Origin: Lachnospiraceae bacterium
GTDB taxonomy: Bacteria > Bacillota > Clostridia > Lachnospirales > Lachnospiraceae
DNA: 53,396 nt
Assembly: GCA_003507655.1 (NCBI GenBank)
Contig: DNUZ01000006.1
Span: forward strand, 38,969 to 92,364
Direction: 5' to 3'
Positions within the stretch are counted from its first letter, which is position 1. Each line of letters opens with the position of its first letter. The position numbers and the translations under genes were made by a program. Under the pieces are notes generated by a model. That model saw only the letters and a list, made by a program, of their open reading frames with translations. It was not told where the DNA came from and did not search any database. Positions 44,738 to 53,396 of the stretch are shown in pieces.

Positions 44738-47392
44738 ATGGATGGACAGGAAGCAAAGAGCGGGAGAGAGTTTGCAGTATCCTTATTGGATAGTCAGATG
44801 GTTCAGATGCTTCAGGACCGGTTTTGTCTGGCAAATAATGTCTACTGTGTTTGTTTAACCAGAAGTGAAGGTGTCCTGACAAAAGCATATGGTTCTAAGA
44901 AGGAGTTAGACTACCTGCATCAGAAGATGGGAATGGGACTTCATATTGCCCTGTTAAAACGTCTGACAGAAAATGATATTGAAGAAGTCATCGAGCAGGA
45001 GTTAGAAGAAGACTACCTGAAGATGTGTGCACTTGCCATTAAAATCGGTGGAGAGACGGTAGCCATCTGGGTTGTCTTAGCAGTGTTAGATGAACCGGGG
45101 ATTCATGGAGAGGATGTTCCGCCTTATATCAAGACAACGACAACGGAGCGTTTTTATTCTTCCATCAGCTTTTTAGAGAGTCTGACGAAGCAGTATTTTG
45201 CTGTCAAGTTAGAAGAAGTGATCGCACAGGAAGCATTTATCAAGAGCCATGAATCGGAAGAAAAGATGAAAGCCGAGCTTAGAAGAAGCGAGGTTATGAC
45301 ACATATTGTCTCAAAATTAGAGAGTGAGGACTCTTTTGCAGACATTGTGGAAAATATCTTAGAGTCGGTCTGTGGATATTTAGATATCAGTGCAGCGAGC
45401 ATGCTTCAGATTGATGATAAGAATCAGATGATGAACATGATCTGCTATTATGGATTCCATGACCCGGAGCAGGTAAAAACGATGCGGCATCTGCCGTTAG
45501 AGGAAGTGCCGTGGGCAAACGGAAAACCATATCTGATCTCTTCAGATACTTATCTGCCGGAAAATTTCTTAAAATATTTCCAGACCTACCACAGACGTGC
45601 GGGAATCTTTCTGCCATTGGGTGTCAATGAAAAATCCGGCATGTATTTGGCCTTTGTAGAGGAGCGTTTTCCAAGGGTCTGGTCACAGGAAGAGATCAAG
45701 TTTTTAAATGATGTCAAACAGATCGTACAGAGCATTTTAGTAAAGCGTATTACAAAGAATTCATTAGCAAGCTCCTATGCATCATTAGAGGCAATCTTAG
45801 AAAATATGGGATGCGGAGTCTGTGTGGCAGATATCAAGCAGGAAAAATCACTGTATGCAAACTGCAAATTCCGTGAGTTGTTCCGCAACTTTTTAAGTAC
45901 ACACAGCTTAGAAGATCTGATCCATAAATACAAACCGAACGGATTGGCAGCACAGCAGAAGACAGAGATGTATATACCGGATTCTAACCGCTGGTATGAT
46001 GTGCAGTTTGCAAATATCAACTGGGTAGACGGAAAGAGTGTGACTCTTTGTACCGTCTATGATGTAACCGATAAGAAGCTGTATCAGCAAAAGATTGAAA
46101 AGCAGGCAAACAACGACTTTTTGACCGGTCTGTTTAACCGTATGCGCTGTGAGCAGGATTTAAAAATGTATATCCGTACAGCAAAAGAACAGAAGACGGA
46201 AGGTGCACTGTTATACATTGATCTGGATGATTTTAAACATATCAATGACGGACTGGGTCATCAGTACGGAGATATTCTCTTAAAGGCAATCTCTAACAGT
46301 TTGCGCAGGATCAAGGGCATTGAGGACAGGTGTTACCGTATGGGCGGTGATGAATTTATCATCATTGTCAAGCCGGAACAATATGACCGGTTAGAGCAGA
46401 TCATAGAGGAAGTACAGGCAATCTTCAGCAAGCCATGGTTCTTACACAGTGCAGACTATTACTGTACGATGAGTATGGGTGTAGTCCGTTTTCCAAAGGA
46501 TGCCAATACCGTAACAGATCTGATCAAGAAAGCGGATATTTCCCTCTATGAAGCGAAAAAGGGTGGAAAGAACCGTGTGGAATATTACGGTGGAGATGGA
46601 GAAGATACGGCTTCAAGACGTCTGGATATGGAAAAGAACATGCGTGATGCAACAGCAAATTCCTGCGAGGAATTTGAGGTCTATTATCAGCCTGTCATCG
46701 ATATTTCCGGCGAAAAAGAACGCTGCTCCGGTGTGGAGGCACTGGTACGCTGGAATTCAGGAAAAATGGGAATGGTCGGACCGGGAGAATTTATCCCGCT
46801 TGCAGAGTATTTAGGTCTGATCAATCCGATCGGAGATTTTGTACTGCGGAAGGCATGTGAAAAATGCAAATACTGGAATGATATGGGACATCCGGAGTAC
46901 CGCATCAACGTAAACCTTTCTGTCGTACAGCTTTTACAGAATGATATTGTGGAACGTATCCGTACTGTATTAGAAGAGACAAAAATGCGACCGGAGAATC
47001 TGACACTGGAGGTTACCGAGAGTCTTGCGATCAACGATATCGGACGAATGAAGAAGGTGTTGAGTAAGATCAAAGAGCTTGGAGCTTTGATCTCACTGGA
47101 TGATTTTGGAACCGGATATTCTTCTTTAAGTCATATCCGTGAACTTCCGATCGACATTATCAAGATTGACCGATGTTTTGTCATTGATCTTGGAAAAGAT
47201 GACTATGCAGAGACATTTGTACGGATGGTTGCCGAGTTAGCAGATACCATTGGGGTCCGTATGTGCGTAGAGGGTGTAGAGTATGATGAACAGCTTCAGA
47301 TTTTAAAAGATATGAAGAAGGTTCAGTACATTCAGGGTTATTATTATGACAAGCCGCTTACGGAAGAGGCATTTGAGAAAAAATATCTGTAG
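44738..47392 (+). CDS. GGDEF-EAL cyclic di-GMP enzyme with GAF-like sensor
   Basis: The 884-residue protein has an N-terminal unknown region, a GAF-like domain at about 185-340 and a PAS-like domain at about 345-440. The diguanylate cyclase domain has the active motif GGDEF at 536-540. The phosphodiesterase domain has EAL at 667-669. The EAL residues NVNLS, EVTES, DDFGTGYSS, KIDR and EGVE are all present, so both activities are possible. The c-di-GMP inhibitory site (RxxD five residues before GGDEF) is not seen; that place reads GIED. I prefer the ATG at 44738 over the one at 44729, which is too close to the SD. No membrane segments are seen. Confidence 0.93.
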   Translation: MDGQEAKSGREFAVSLLDSQMVQMLQDRFCLANNVYCVCLTRSEGVLTKAYGSKKELDYLHQKMGMGLHIALLKRLTENDIEEVIEQELEEDYLKMCALAIKIGGETVAIWVVLAVLDEPGIHGEDVPPYIKTTTTERFYSSISFLESLTKQYFAVKLEEVIAQEAFIKSHESEEKMKAELRRSEVMTHIVSKLESEDSFADIVENILESVCGYLDISAASMLQIDDKNQMMNMICYYGFHDPEQVKTMRHLPLEEVPWANGKPYLISSDTYLPENFLKYFQTYHRRAGIFLPLGVNEKSGMYLAFVEERFPRVWSQEEIKFLNDVKQIVQSILVKRITKNSLASSYASLEAILENMGCGVCVADIKQEKSLYANCKFRELFRNFLSTHSLEDLIHKYKPNGLAAQQKTEMYIPDSNRWYDVQFANINWVDGKSVTLCTVYDVTDKKLYQQKIEKQANNDFLTGLFNRMRCEQDLKMYIRTAKEQKTEGALLYIDLDDFKHINDGLGHQYGDILLKAISNSLRRIKGIEDRCYRMGGDEFIIIVKPEQYDRLEQIIEEVQAIFSKPWFLHSADYYCTMSMGVVRFPKDANTVTDLIKKADISLYEAKKGGKNRVEYYGGDGEDTASRRLDMEKNMRDATANSCEEFEVYYQPVIDISGEKERCSGVEALVRWNSGKMGMVGPGEFIPLAEYLGLINPIGDFVLRKACEKCKYWNDMGHPEYRINVNLSVVQLLQNDIVERIRTVLEETKMRPENLTLEVTESLAINDIGRMKKVLSKIKELGALISLDDFGTGYSSLSHIRELPIDIIKIDRCFVIDLGKDDYAETFVRMVAELADTIGVRMCVEGVEYDEQLQILKDMKKVQYIQGYYYDKPLTEEAFEKKYL

Positions 47393-47400
47393 AATGGATG

Positions 47401-47440
47401 GGGCGCATTACATCTTAGATGTAATGTGCCCAATATTTTT
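47401..47440 (+). terminator. Terminator after the GGDEF-EAL gene
   Basis: A 14-bp stem runs from GGGCGCATTACATC at 47401-47414 to GATGTAATGTGCCC at 47418-47431 around a 3-nt loop, with one G-T pair and T residues to 47440. It overlaps the stop codon (47408-47410) of the convergent gene. Confidence 0.82.
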
Positions 47441-48427
47441 GATGAGGATCGAAATGCTTCCATCTTCATTTGTGATAAATTCAATGCTGTCCCCACTTCG
47501 GTACTGTTCCATAGGGATTTTGATCTCTACACCGGTATCGGTAGAGAGGCATTGCTTTTCATAGCGTTTTAAGGTGGCAGTATTCTGTGGAGTGATCTCT
47601 GCTTCGGAGATGTTATATTTTTCTAACTTCTCTGTGACCTCTTCGCGGAATTCCGGTTTTTCAGGAAAGACCTTATCTAAGACATCGGGAATGGAGAGCG
47701 TACCTTCCTCTTCTAATTCCGTATAGATGATATTTTTGGTGTTCATGGAAGCCGCATACTGTTCCTCTTCATCAAAATATTTTTTTTGGACCTTGTCAAT
47801 CTCTTTTGTGACAATGGACAGTTTGGATTTAGAACTTAAAGAACCATGACATCCTAAAAAAAGTGAAGAGAAGTAGTTGGTCTTTGTACCATTCACATCA
47901 TACTTCTTTTCAATAAGCTGTATCTGATAACCGGTCAGATTAATCACTGCCGCTTCCGTCAGTTTCTGGCTCTCATTTGGCAGGATGGCTTTGAATTTTA
48001 TGATATCATTGGTATTGCCAAAAGCGTCAGAATCTGTATGGTGTGTATAGGAGGTTTTGTAATTCATTTTTAAAAGTGCAAGATAGGTGTTTTCATTTGC
48101 ACTAAAATGGCAGATAATAAAGTCAGCCGGCGGAATGTCGATATTCTGGTTCATGATCGTAAAAAGATGAGTCGAAATATCCTGACTGACTTTGACAAAT
48201 CCATGTTCTTCTAAGTCATCTAAGTATCCGCGGACAACGGAATCCTCAGAAAAAGAGCAGGATTTTAAATCATCACCGGAGGTGATCTTTGCAATATGAG
48301 CTTTTATAAAATCAGCAAAGTCGGAGCCGTGTTCTAATTCGGTATCAGACAGAACCGGCATTCCAACGGTTGAATCTAAAATATGTACAATGGTATTTTT
48401 TAAATAAATATCTTCTTGTCTTATCAT
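47408..48427 (-). CDS. Nucleoid-associated protein (NdpA/YejK-like)
   Basis: The 339-residue cytoplasmic protein resembles the 37-kDa nucleoid-associated protein family. Support includes the start MIRQEDIYLKNTIVHILDS, the middle DFIICHFSANENTYLALLKMNYK, and YFSSLFLGCHGSLSSK. Members bind double-stranded DNA, and their precise role in Firmicutes is unclear. I chose the ATG at 48427 with AAAGGAG 8 nt upstream. The longer frame begins inside the promoter. Its stop codon lies inside the terminator stem of the convergent GGDEF-EAL gene. Confidence 0.83.
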   Translation of the reverse strand: MIRQEDIYLKNTIVHILDSTVGMPVLSDTELEHGSDFADFIKAHIAKITSGDDLKSCSFSEDSVVRGYLDDLEEHGFVKVSQDISTHLFTIMNQNIDIPPADFIICHFSANENTYLALLKMNYKTSYTHHTDSDAFGNTNDIIKFKAILPNESQKLTEAAVINLTGYQIQLIEKKYDVNGTKTNYFSSLFLGCHGSLSSKSKLSIVTKEIDKVQKKYFDEEEQYAASMNTKNIIYTELEEEGTLSIPDVLDKVFPEKPEFREEVTEKLEKYNISEAEITPQNTATLKRYEKQCLSTDTGVEIKIPMEQYRSGDSIEFITNEDGSISILIKNIGHITSKM

Positions 48428-48448
48428 GTTTGTACTCCTTTCTAACAA

Positions 48449-48478
48449 ACTATAGCATAGAAAAAGAGACAACGTCAA
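48449..48478 (-). promoter_or_regulatory. Promoter of the nucleoid-associated protein gene
   Basis: On the minus strand TTGACG (complement of 48473-48478) and an extended -10 TGC-TATAGT (hexamer complement of 48449-48454) are separated by 18 bp. Confidence 0.68.
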
Positions 48479-48559
48479 ATGGCAGACAGTGACAGATAAG
48501 GACGAGAAATCAATGCAGGAGATAAGGTAAGAGATAAAGATAAGAAAGGTTTATGATAG

Positions 48560-50308
48560 ATGAAAAAGTTACTGGTATTTTTAAGAGATTACAAAAAGGA
48601 AAGTGTATTAGCACCGCTGTTTAAGCTGTTAGAAGCATCATTTGAACTGTTTGTGCCGTTAGTCATGGCGAAGATCATCGATGTCGGTATCGGAACGGGA
48701 GATAACAGCTATGTGTTAAAAATGTGTGGGGTGCTGATCCTTTTGGCATTTATCGGACTGACCTGTGCGATTACCGCCCAGTATTTTGCGGCAAAGGCAG
48801 CCGTTGGGTTTGCGACAAAACTGCGTCATGCATTGTTTAAACATATTCAAAAGCTGTCTTTTGACGAACTCGACAGGGTAGGAACGTCTACACTGATTAC
48901 CAGAATGACAAGTGACATTAATCAGGTACAGTCGGGAGTGAATATGGTACTGCGGTTGTTTTTACGTTCGCCATTTATCGTATTTGGAGCGATGGTCATG
49001 GCATTTACGATTGATGTCAAAGCGGCATTGATCTTCGTTGTAACGATCCCGGCACTCTCAGTTGTAGTTTTTGGAATTATGTATGTCAGTATCCCGCTCT
49101 TTAAAAAAGTACAGTCAGGACTCGATGAGGTGCTTTCGCTGACCAGAGAAAATTTAGAAGGCAGCAGGGTAATTCGGGCATTCAGGAAAGAGCAGGGAGA
49201 GACGGCACAGTTTGAGCAGAAAAACGGTCTGTTAACGGGAATGCAGCTTCATGTAGGAAAGATCTCGGCCCTGATGAATCCACTGACCTATATCATTATT
49301 AATTTTGCCATTGTAGCATTGATCTGGCAGGGCGGGCTCCGTGTAAATGTAGGAGCGATCACGCAGGGGGAAGTCGTTGCATTAGTCAACTATATGTCAC
49401 AGATCTTAGTAGAGCTTGTAAAACTTGCAAACCTGATCGTTACGGTTAATAAGTCTGTTGCCTGCGGAAACCGTATCGCACAGGTATTAGAGATGGAATC
49501 CTCTATGGAGGATGGTACACTTGAGATCGGAGAAAATTTCTCGGAGCAGGAAATGCAGGGGAAAAAGTCGGTGGTTTCCTTTGAAGATGTGGCGATGTGC
49601 TACCAGGGTTCTAAAGAGGATGCCATTACACACATTTCCTTTACGGCAGGGGTAGGTGAGACGATTGGAATTATCGGCGGAACCGGTTCGGGAAAATCCA
49701 CGGTGGTCAATCTGATCCCAAGATTCTATGATGCCTCGGTGGGGCAGGTGTGCTTTTTAGGACAGGATGTACGAAAGTACCGGAGAAAAGAGCTGCGCGA
49801 CCAGATTGGGATCGTACCGCAAAAAGCAGTATTGTTTGCGGGAACGGTCCGTGAGAATATGCAGTGGGGAAAGAAAGATGCAACCGATGAAGAAATCTGG
49901 GAGGCATTAAAAACCGCGCAGGCAGAGGAGTTTATCCGTGCGAAAGAAGGCGGTCTGGATGCGAATATCGAACAGGGAGGACGTAATCTTTCCGGCGGTC
50001 AGAGGCAGAGACTTACGATCGCAAGGGCATTGGTAAAAAAACCAAGAGTTCTGATCTTAGATGACAGTGCTTCGGCACTGGACTATGCCACGGATGCGGC
50101 ACTGCGAAAAGCCATCCGTCAGATGGAGGGAGCACCGACGGTATTTATTGTTTCACAGAGGACTTCATCTTTGATGAGTGCCGACCGGATATTGGTATTA
50201 GATGACGGAGAGGCAACCGGCTACGGTACACATGAGGAATTGTTAAAAAATTGTCAGACTTACCGTGAGATCTACAACTCCCAATATGGAAAGAAGGAGG
50301 AAGCATAA
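48560..50308 (+). CDS. ABC exporter subunit with degenerate ATPase site
   Basis: The 582-residue half-transporter has six TM helices (about 1-310) and a C-terminal ATPase domain. Walker A is GGTGSGKSTV and the signature is LSGGQRQRLTIARAL. The Walker B end reads VLILDDSASALD, so the catalytic glutamate is aspartate. That is the pattern of the non-consensus half of heterodimeric exporters. Its stop overlaps the start of the next gene by one base (TAATG), and the two are translated together. Substrate is unknown; related exporters move drugs, peptides or lipids. Confidence 0.93.
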   Translation: MKKLLVFLRDYKKESVLAPLFKLLEASFELFVPLVMAKIIDVGIGTGDNSYVLKMCGVLILLAFIGLTCAITAQYFAAKAAVGFATKLRHALFKHIQKLSFDELDRVGTSTLITRMTSDINQVQSGVNMVLRLFLRSPFIVFGAMVMAFTIDVKAALIFVVTIPALSVVVFGIMYVSIPLFKKVQSGLDEVLSLTRENLEGSRVIRAFRKEQGETAQFEQKNGLLTGMQLHVGKISALMNPLTYIIINFAIVALIWQGGLRVNVGAITQGEVVALVNYMSQILVELVKLANLIVTVNKSVACGNRIAQVLEMESSMEDGTLEIGENFSEQEMQGKKSVVSFEDVAMCYQGSKEDAITHISFTAGVGETIGIIGGTGSGKSTVVNLIPRFYDASVGQVCFLGQDVRKYRRKELRDQIGIVPQKAVLFAGTVRENMQWGKKDATDEEIWEALKTAQAEEFIRAKEGGLDANIEQGGRNLSGGQRQRLTIARALVKKPRVLILDDSASALDYATDAALRKAIRQMEGAPTVFIVSQRTSSLMSADRILVLDDGEATGYGTHEELLKNCQTYREIYNSQYGKKEEA

Positions 50309-52065
50309 TGGAGAAAAGAGAAAAACGTCAAAAGCAGAAAGAGACTTTTAAAAAGGTACTCCGTTATATCAAAAAATACTGGTTTTATCTGATCCTTTCT
50401 ATATTGTTAGCAGTAATTACGGTAGTGCTCACACTTTACATTCCGATTTTGATCGGTGATGCAGTAGATGAAATTGTCGGAGCAGGTCATGTGGATTTTG
50501 CAGCGATCTTTGTGATCTTAAAGCGGATGGCAGTTGTGATCTTAGCAACGGCAGCTGCCCAGTGGGTCATGAATCTTTGCAACAATAAGATGACCTATGG
50601 AGTTGTGCAGGATATCCGCAATGAAGCATTTCAAAAGATTGAAAGTCTGCCGATCTCCTATTTGGATGCTCATTCCCACGGAGACATGGTCAGCCGTATT
50701 ATTGCGGACGTAGACCAGTTTGCCGATGGACTTTTGATGGGATTCACACAGTTTTTTACAGGAGTTATGACAATCGTAGGAACACTGCTTTTTATGCTGA
50801 GCGTCAATGCAGGAATTACTTTAGTCGTGGTAGGGATCACACCGCTTTCTTTTGTGGTAGCAGGATTTATTGCAAAACGGACATTTTCCATGTTCCAGTT
50901 GCAGTCAGAGACCAGAGGCGAGCAGACGTCTTTAGTCGATGAGATGGTGGGTAATCAGAAGATCGTGCAGGCATTTGGACATGAAAAAGAGGCATTAGAG
51001 AGATTTGATGAGATCAACGGACGTTTAGAAAAAGCATCACTGCGGGCTATTTTTTATTCAAGCACCACCAATCCATCCACCCGTTTTATCAATAGTTTAG
51101 TCTATGCGGGAGTTGGTGTTACAGGAGCATTGTTTGCCATACAGGGACGTTTGAGCGTCGGACAGCTGACCTGTTTTTTGAACTATGCAAATCAGTATAC
51201 CAAACCGTTTAATGAGATTTCCGGCGTTGTAACAGAGCTGCAGAATGCATTGGCATGTGCGGCAAGGATCTTTGAACTGATCGAAGAGGAGCCGGAAAAG
51301 CCAGATGCTAAGGATGCAGTTGTGTTAAACGAAGTAGACGGCAGTGTTGCGATGCAACATGTGTATTTTTCCTATCTGCCGGAGCAGAAACTGATCGAAG
51401 ATTTTAATTTAAAGGTTTTACCGGGACAGAGGGTTGCGATCGTCGGACCGACCGGATGTGGTAAGACCACGATGATCAATCTGCTGATGCGTTTTTACGA
51501 TACGGACAGTGGTGAGATTGACGTAAGCGGTCATCCGATCACGGAGATTACCAGAGACAGTCTTCGTGCTTCCTATGGAATGGTTTTACAGGAAACCTGG
51601 TTAAAACATGCGACGATCCGGGAGAATATTGCCATGGGAAAACCGGAGGCAACGAAAGAGGAGATCATCGAAGCGGCGAAGGCTTCCCATGCCCACGGTT
51701 TTATCAAACGTCTGCCGGAGGGATATGATACGATCCTAGGCGAGGACGGAGGAAGTCTGTCACAGGGACAAAAGCAGCTTTTATGTATTGCAAGAGTTAT
51801 GCTTTGCCTGCCGCCAATGCTGATCTTAGACGAAGCAACTTCTTCGATCGATACCAGAACAGAATTGAAGATCCAGAATGCATTTGCAAAAATGATGGAG
51901 GGAAGGACGAGCTTTATTGTCGCACACCGTCTGTCTACAATTCAGGAGGCTGATGTGATCCTGGTCATGAAAGACGGAAAGATCATTGAAAAAGGAAACC
52001 ATGAGGAACTCTTAGCGGCGGGAGGCTTTTATGCAACACTGTATCAGAGCCAGTTTGCCGTATAA
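50308..52065 (+). CDS. ABC exporter subunit with consensus ATPase site
   Basis: The 585-residue half-transporter has six TM helices and an ATPase domain. Walker A is GPTGCGKTTM. The signature is LSQGQKQLLCIARVM, with Q in place of the second G, as is common in such partners. Walker B is MLILDEATSSIDTRTE with the normal catalytic glutamate, and the switch histidine is in VAHRLSTI. With the preceding gene it forms a heterodimeric exporter with one active and one degenerate site. The start shares a base with the preceding stop. Confidence 0.94.
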   Translation: MEKREKRQKQKETFKKVLRYIKKYWFYLILSILLAVITVVLTLYIPILIGDAVDEIVGAGHVDFAAIFVILKRMAVVILATAAAQWVMNLCNNKMTYGVVQDIRNEAFQKIESLPISYLDAHSHGDMVSRIIADVDQFADGLLMGFTQFFTGVMTIVGTLLFMLSVNAGITLVVVGITPLSFVVAGFIAKRTFSMFQLQSETRGEQTSLVDEMVGNQKIVQAFGHEKEALERFDEINGRLEKASLRAIFYSSTTNPSTRFINSLVYAGVGVTGALFAIQGRLSVGQLTCFLNYANQYTKPFNEISGVVTELQNALACAARIFELIEEEPEKPDAKDAVVLNEVDGSVAMQHVYFSYLPEQKLIEDFNLKVLPGQRVAIVGPTGCGKTTMINLLMRFYDTDSGEIDVSGHPITEITRDSLRASYGMVLQETWLKHATIRENIAMGKPEATKEEIIEAAKASHAHGFIKRLPEGYDTILGEDGGSLSQGQKQLLCIARVMLCLPPMLILDEATSSIDTRTELKIQNAFAKMMEGRTSFIVAHRLSTIQEADVILVMKDGKIIEKGNHEELLAAGGFYATLYQSQFAV

Positions 52066-52144
52066 AAACAGGACAAAGTTACAGAAAAAACACGGAAACA
52101 AGACACCGAAAAATAACACAGATAGAAACAGGAGAACAACCGGA

Positions 52145-52897
52145 ATGTTGACACAATTTGCAAGAACAGAATTATTACTTGGAAAAGAGGCAATGGAAAA
52201 ATTAAAAAATTCCAGAGTTGCAGTATTTGGAGTAGGCGGAGTGGGCGGTTATGTCTGTGAGGCATTAGTCCGAAGCGGAGTCGGAGCATTTGATCTGATC
52301 GATGATGATAAGGTCTGCTTAACAAATCTCAACCGACAGATCATCGCAACGAGAAAGACCGTTGGGAGATATAAGACAGAGGTTATGAAAGAGCGTATCT
52401 TAGAGATCAACCCGGATGCGGATGTCAGACTGCACCAGTGCTTTTTCTTACCGGAAAATTCGGCAGATTTTCCATTTGAGGAGTATGACTATGTCGTAGA
52501 TGCGGTAGATACCGTGACCGCTAAAATAGAGCTTGTCATGAAATGTCAGGAGATGAAGGTGCCGATCATCAGCAGTATGGGAGCCGGAAATAAGTTAGAT
52601 GCCAGCAAATTTCAGGTGGCGGATATTTATAAGACCAAGGTCTGCCCGTTAGCAAAAGTCATGAGAAGGGAATTAAAAAAACGCGGTGTGAAAAAATTAA
52701 AGGTGGTCTATTCCGAGGAACAGCCGACAAGACCGATAGAAGATATGGCGATCAGTTGCAGAACGAACTGTATCTGCCCACCGGGAGCAGAGCATAAGTG
52801 TACGGAGCGTCGGGATATACCGGGCAGTGTGGCATTTGTGCCGTCTGTGGCAGGACTGATCATTGCCGGAGAGGTCGTAAAGGATCTGTGCCGATAA
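52145..52897 (+). CDS. tcdA: tRNA threonylcarbamoyladenosine dehydratase
   Basis: The 250-residue ThiF/E1-like enzyme (TcdA/CsdL) uses ATP to cyclise t6A37 in tRNA to ct6A. It has the nucleotide motif VFGVGGVGGYVCEALVRSG, the IDDDKVCLTNLNRQI block and YDYVVDAVDTVTAKIELV. SSMGAGNKLDASKF is the TcdA-specific motif following it. The C-terminus FVPSVAGLIIAGEVVKDL is typical. I chose the ATG at 52145, with CAGGAG upstream. The longer frame from 52031 starts inside the exporter gene. A terminator follows. Confidence 0.9.
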   Translation: MLTQFARTELLLGKEAMEKLKNSRVAVFGVGGVGGYVCEALVRSGVGAFDLIDDDKVCLTNLNRQIIATRKTVGRYKTEVMKERILEINPDADVRLHQCFFLPENSADFPFEEYDYVVDAVDTVTAKIELVMKCQEMKVPIISSMGAGNKLDASKFQVADIYKTKVCPLAKVMRRELKKRGVKKLKVVYSEEQPTRPIEDMAISCRTNCICPPGAEHKCTERRDIPGSVAFVPSVAGLIIAGEVVKDLCR

Positions 52898-53010
52898 CTG
52901 ATGGAGCAATATATAATAAAGAATGGAATAAGAAAGTAATAAAAAACGGAATAATAAAAAAGCGACTGCAGGAATTTAAGCAATATAGAAAAACAGAGAA
53001 TTATACAGAA

Positions 53011-53035
53011 AAAGCCTTGAAAATCAAGGCTTTTT
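53011..53035 (+). terminator. Intrinsic terminator after tcdA
   Basis: AAAGCCTTGA at 53011-53020 pairs perfectly with TCAAGGCTTT at 53024-53033 around AAA, and T residues follow. Confidence 0.9.
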
Positions 53036-53047
53036 CTTAAAAAATAA

Positions 53048-53131
53048 TGCGGAAGATGGGACTTGAACCCACACGACATTGCTGCCACAAGATCCTTAGT
53101 CTTGCTCGTCTGCCAATTCCGACACTTCCGC
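53048..53131 (-). tRNA. tRNA-Leu (anticodon AAG)
   Basis: This is an 84-nt class II tRNA with an acceptor stem of GCGGAAG and CTTCCGC and the D-arm GGAATTGGCAGAC. The anticodon stem is CAAGA and TCTTG around CTAAGGA (anticodon AAG, complement of 53095-53097). The variable arm is long and the T-arm is GGGTTCAAGTCCC. CCA is not encoded. Confidence 0.95.
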
Positions 53132-53171
53132 ATTCATTATGAAAATGAAATGTCATTCACGCGACTGTTCA

Positions 53172-53200
53172 ATAATAGCAAATGTTTTCCAAATTGTCAA
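53172..53200 (-). promoter_or_regulatory. Promoter of tRNA-Leu (AAG)
   Basis: On the minus strand TTGACA (complement of 53195-53200) and TATTAT (complement of 53172-53177) have a 17-bp spacer. Confidence 0.82.
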
Positions 53201-53254
53201 TGCAGTTTTGCACATTTTTTAAAAAAAATTGTAGAAATTATTTTTATTTTTCTA

Positions 53255-53283
53255 TTGACTTCTTATAGAAAAACAGATACAAT
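53255..53283 (+). promoter_or_regulatory. Promoter of tRNA-Leu (CAG)
   Basis: TTGACT at 53255-53260 and TACAAT at 53278-53283 have a 17-bp spacer. The tRNA begins about 22 nt after the predicted start. Confidence 0.82.
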
Positions 53284-53311
53284 AATTTTTGTCAGTTTTG
53301 AACTGAGCCAT

Positions 53312-53395
53312 GCAGGAGTGGCGGAATTGGCAGACGCGCAGGCTTCAGGTGCCTGTGGTAGCAATATCGTGTGGGTTCAAGTCCCATCTCCTGCA
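53312..53395 (+). tRNA. tRNA-Leu (anticodon CAG)
   Basis: This is an 84-nt class II tRNA with an acceptor stem of GCAGGAG and CTCCTGC. The anticodon stem is CAGGC and GCCTG around TTCAGGT (anticodon CAG at 53346-53348). A long variable arm is present. The T-arm GGGTTCAAGTCCC is the same as in the neighbouring minus-strand tRNA-Leu. The window ends one base after the discriminator. Confidence 0.95.
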
Positions 53396-53396
53396 T

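Noticed and set aside
52708..53133. A 141-codon minus-strand frame across the tcdA end and the tRNA
   Set aside because: It runs through a tRNA-Leu gene and antisense to tcdA, so it is not a real gene.

Overview
The window looks like a chromosomal segment of a spore-forming, [FeFe]-hydrogenase-bearing, low-GC Firmicute of the Lachnospiraceae type (Roseburia/Agathobacter-like). This is inferred from gene content and protein flavour: spoVAD-spoVAE, hydF, two chemoreceptors, agr-like quorum sensing, dapL, a CarD regulator and strong AGGAGG ribosome-binding sites. The species was not determined. Most of the window is ordinary core genome in short operons. Many promoters are near-consensus sigma-A, and terminators are often visible.

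Region by region. 1-3231: rpmE, a DUF1385 membrane protein, prmC and prfA (translation and release-factor methylation). 3240-4400: a small accessory patch with a Phd-like antitoxin start-codon relic, an intact Phd/RelE-type toxin-antitoxin pair and a truncated ogt gene. 4430-9176: a large sensor with an ECF-S-like membrane module, beta-propeller and HD-GYP domain, co-transcribed with a BMP-family binding protein. 9190-15194 (minus): a two-gene operon of a 1414-aa acyl-CoA dehydratase activase-like protein and a 581-aa HTH protein. 15440-20377: rhomboid-like protein, glnS, DUF2225 protein and a MocR-type regulator.

20399-24870 is the most interesting part, an agr-like peptide quorum-sensing locus. 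It holds two LytTR response regulators, an AgrC-like kinase, AgrB and a 45-aa AgrD not covered by simple ORF length cut-offs. Three promoters in it share one layout: two 9-bp direct repeats about 20 bp apart, then exactly 16 bp from the second repeat to a TTGNAA -35 box. One sits in front of agrB. One sits in front of a 21-codon ORF with a perfect Shine-Dalgarno sequence. One would make a roughly 180-nt RNA ending in a terminator-like hairpin. Downstream of agrD lies a further strongly structured non-coding stretch.

25044-32235: a CarD regulator with a terminator in its leader, two paralogous chemoreceptors, a cupin, hydF with a collapsed aspA pseudogene behind it, and apt. 32255-34892: a methyltransferase, then spoVAD-spoVAE with a sigma-G-type promoter. 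34969-39688: a CheY-like protein, an Asn/Asp-rich lipoprotein, guaB (minus), a eukaryotic-type hisA and glnA. 39737-44722: an ANTAR protein with a pseudo-receiver, dapF, dapL, an amidase and a HEAT/methyltransferase fusion. 44738-52897: a GGDEF-EAL protein, a nucleoid-associated protein (minus), a heterodimeric ABC exporter and tcdA. The window ends with two divergent tRNA-Leu genes (AAG on minus, CAG on plus).

One regulatory theme may recur. At glnS and at spoVAD an inverted repeat pairs a sequence inside or beside the promoter with the gene's own Shine-Dalgarno sequence. Read-through RNA from upstream would hide the SD, while RNA from the gene's own promoter would not. All functions are inferred from sequence reading without database searches.
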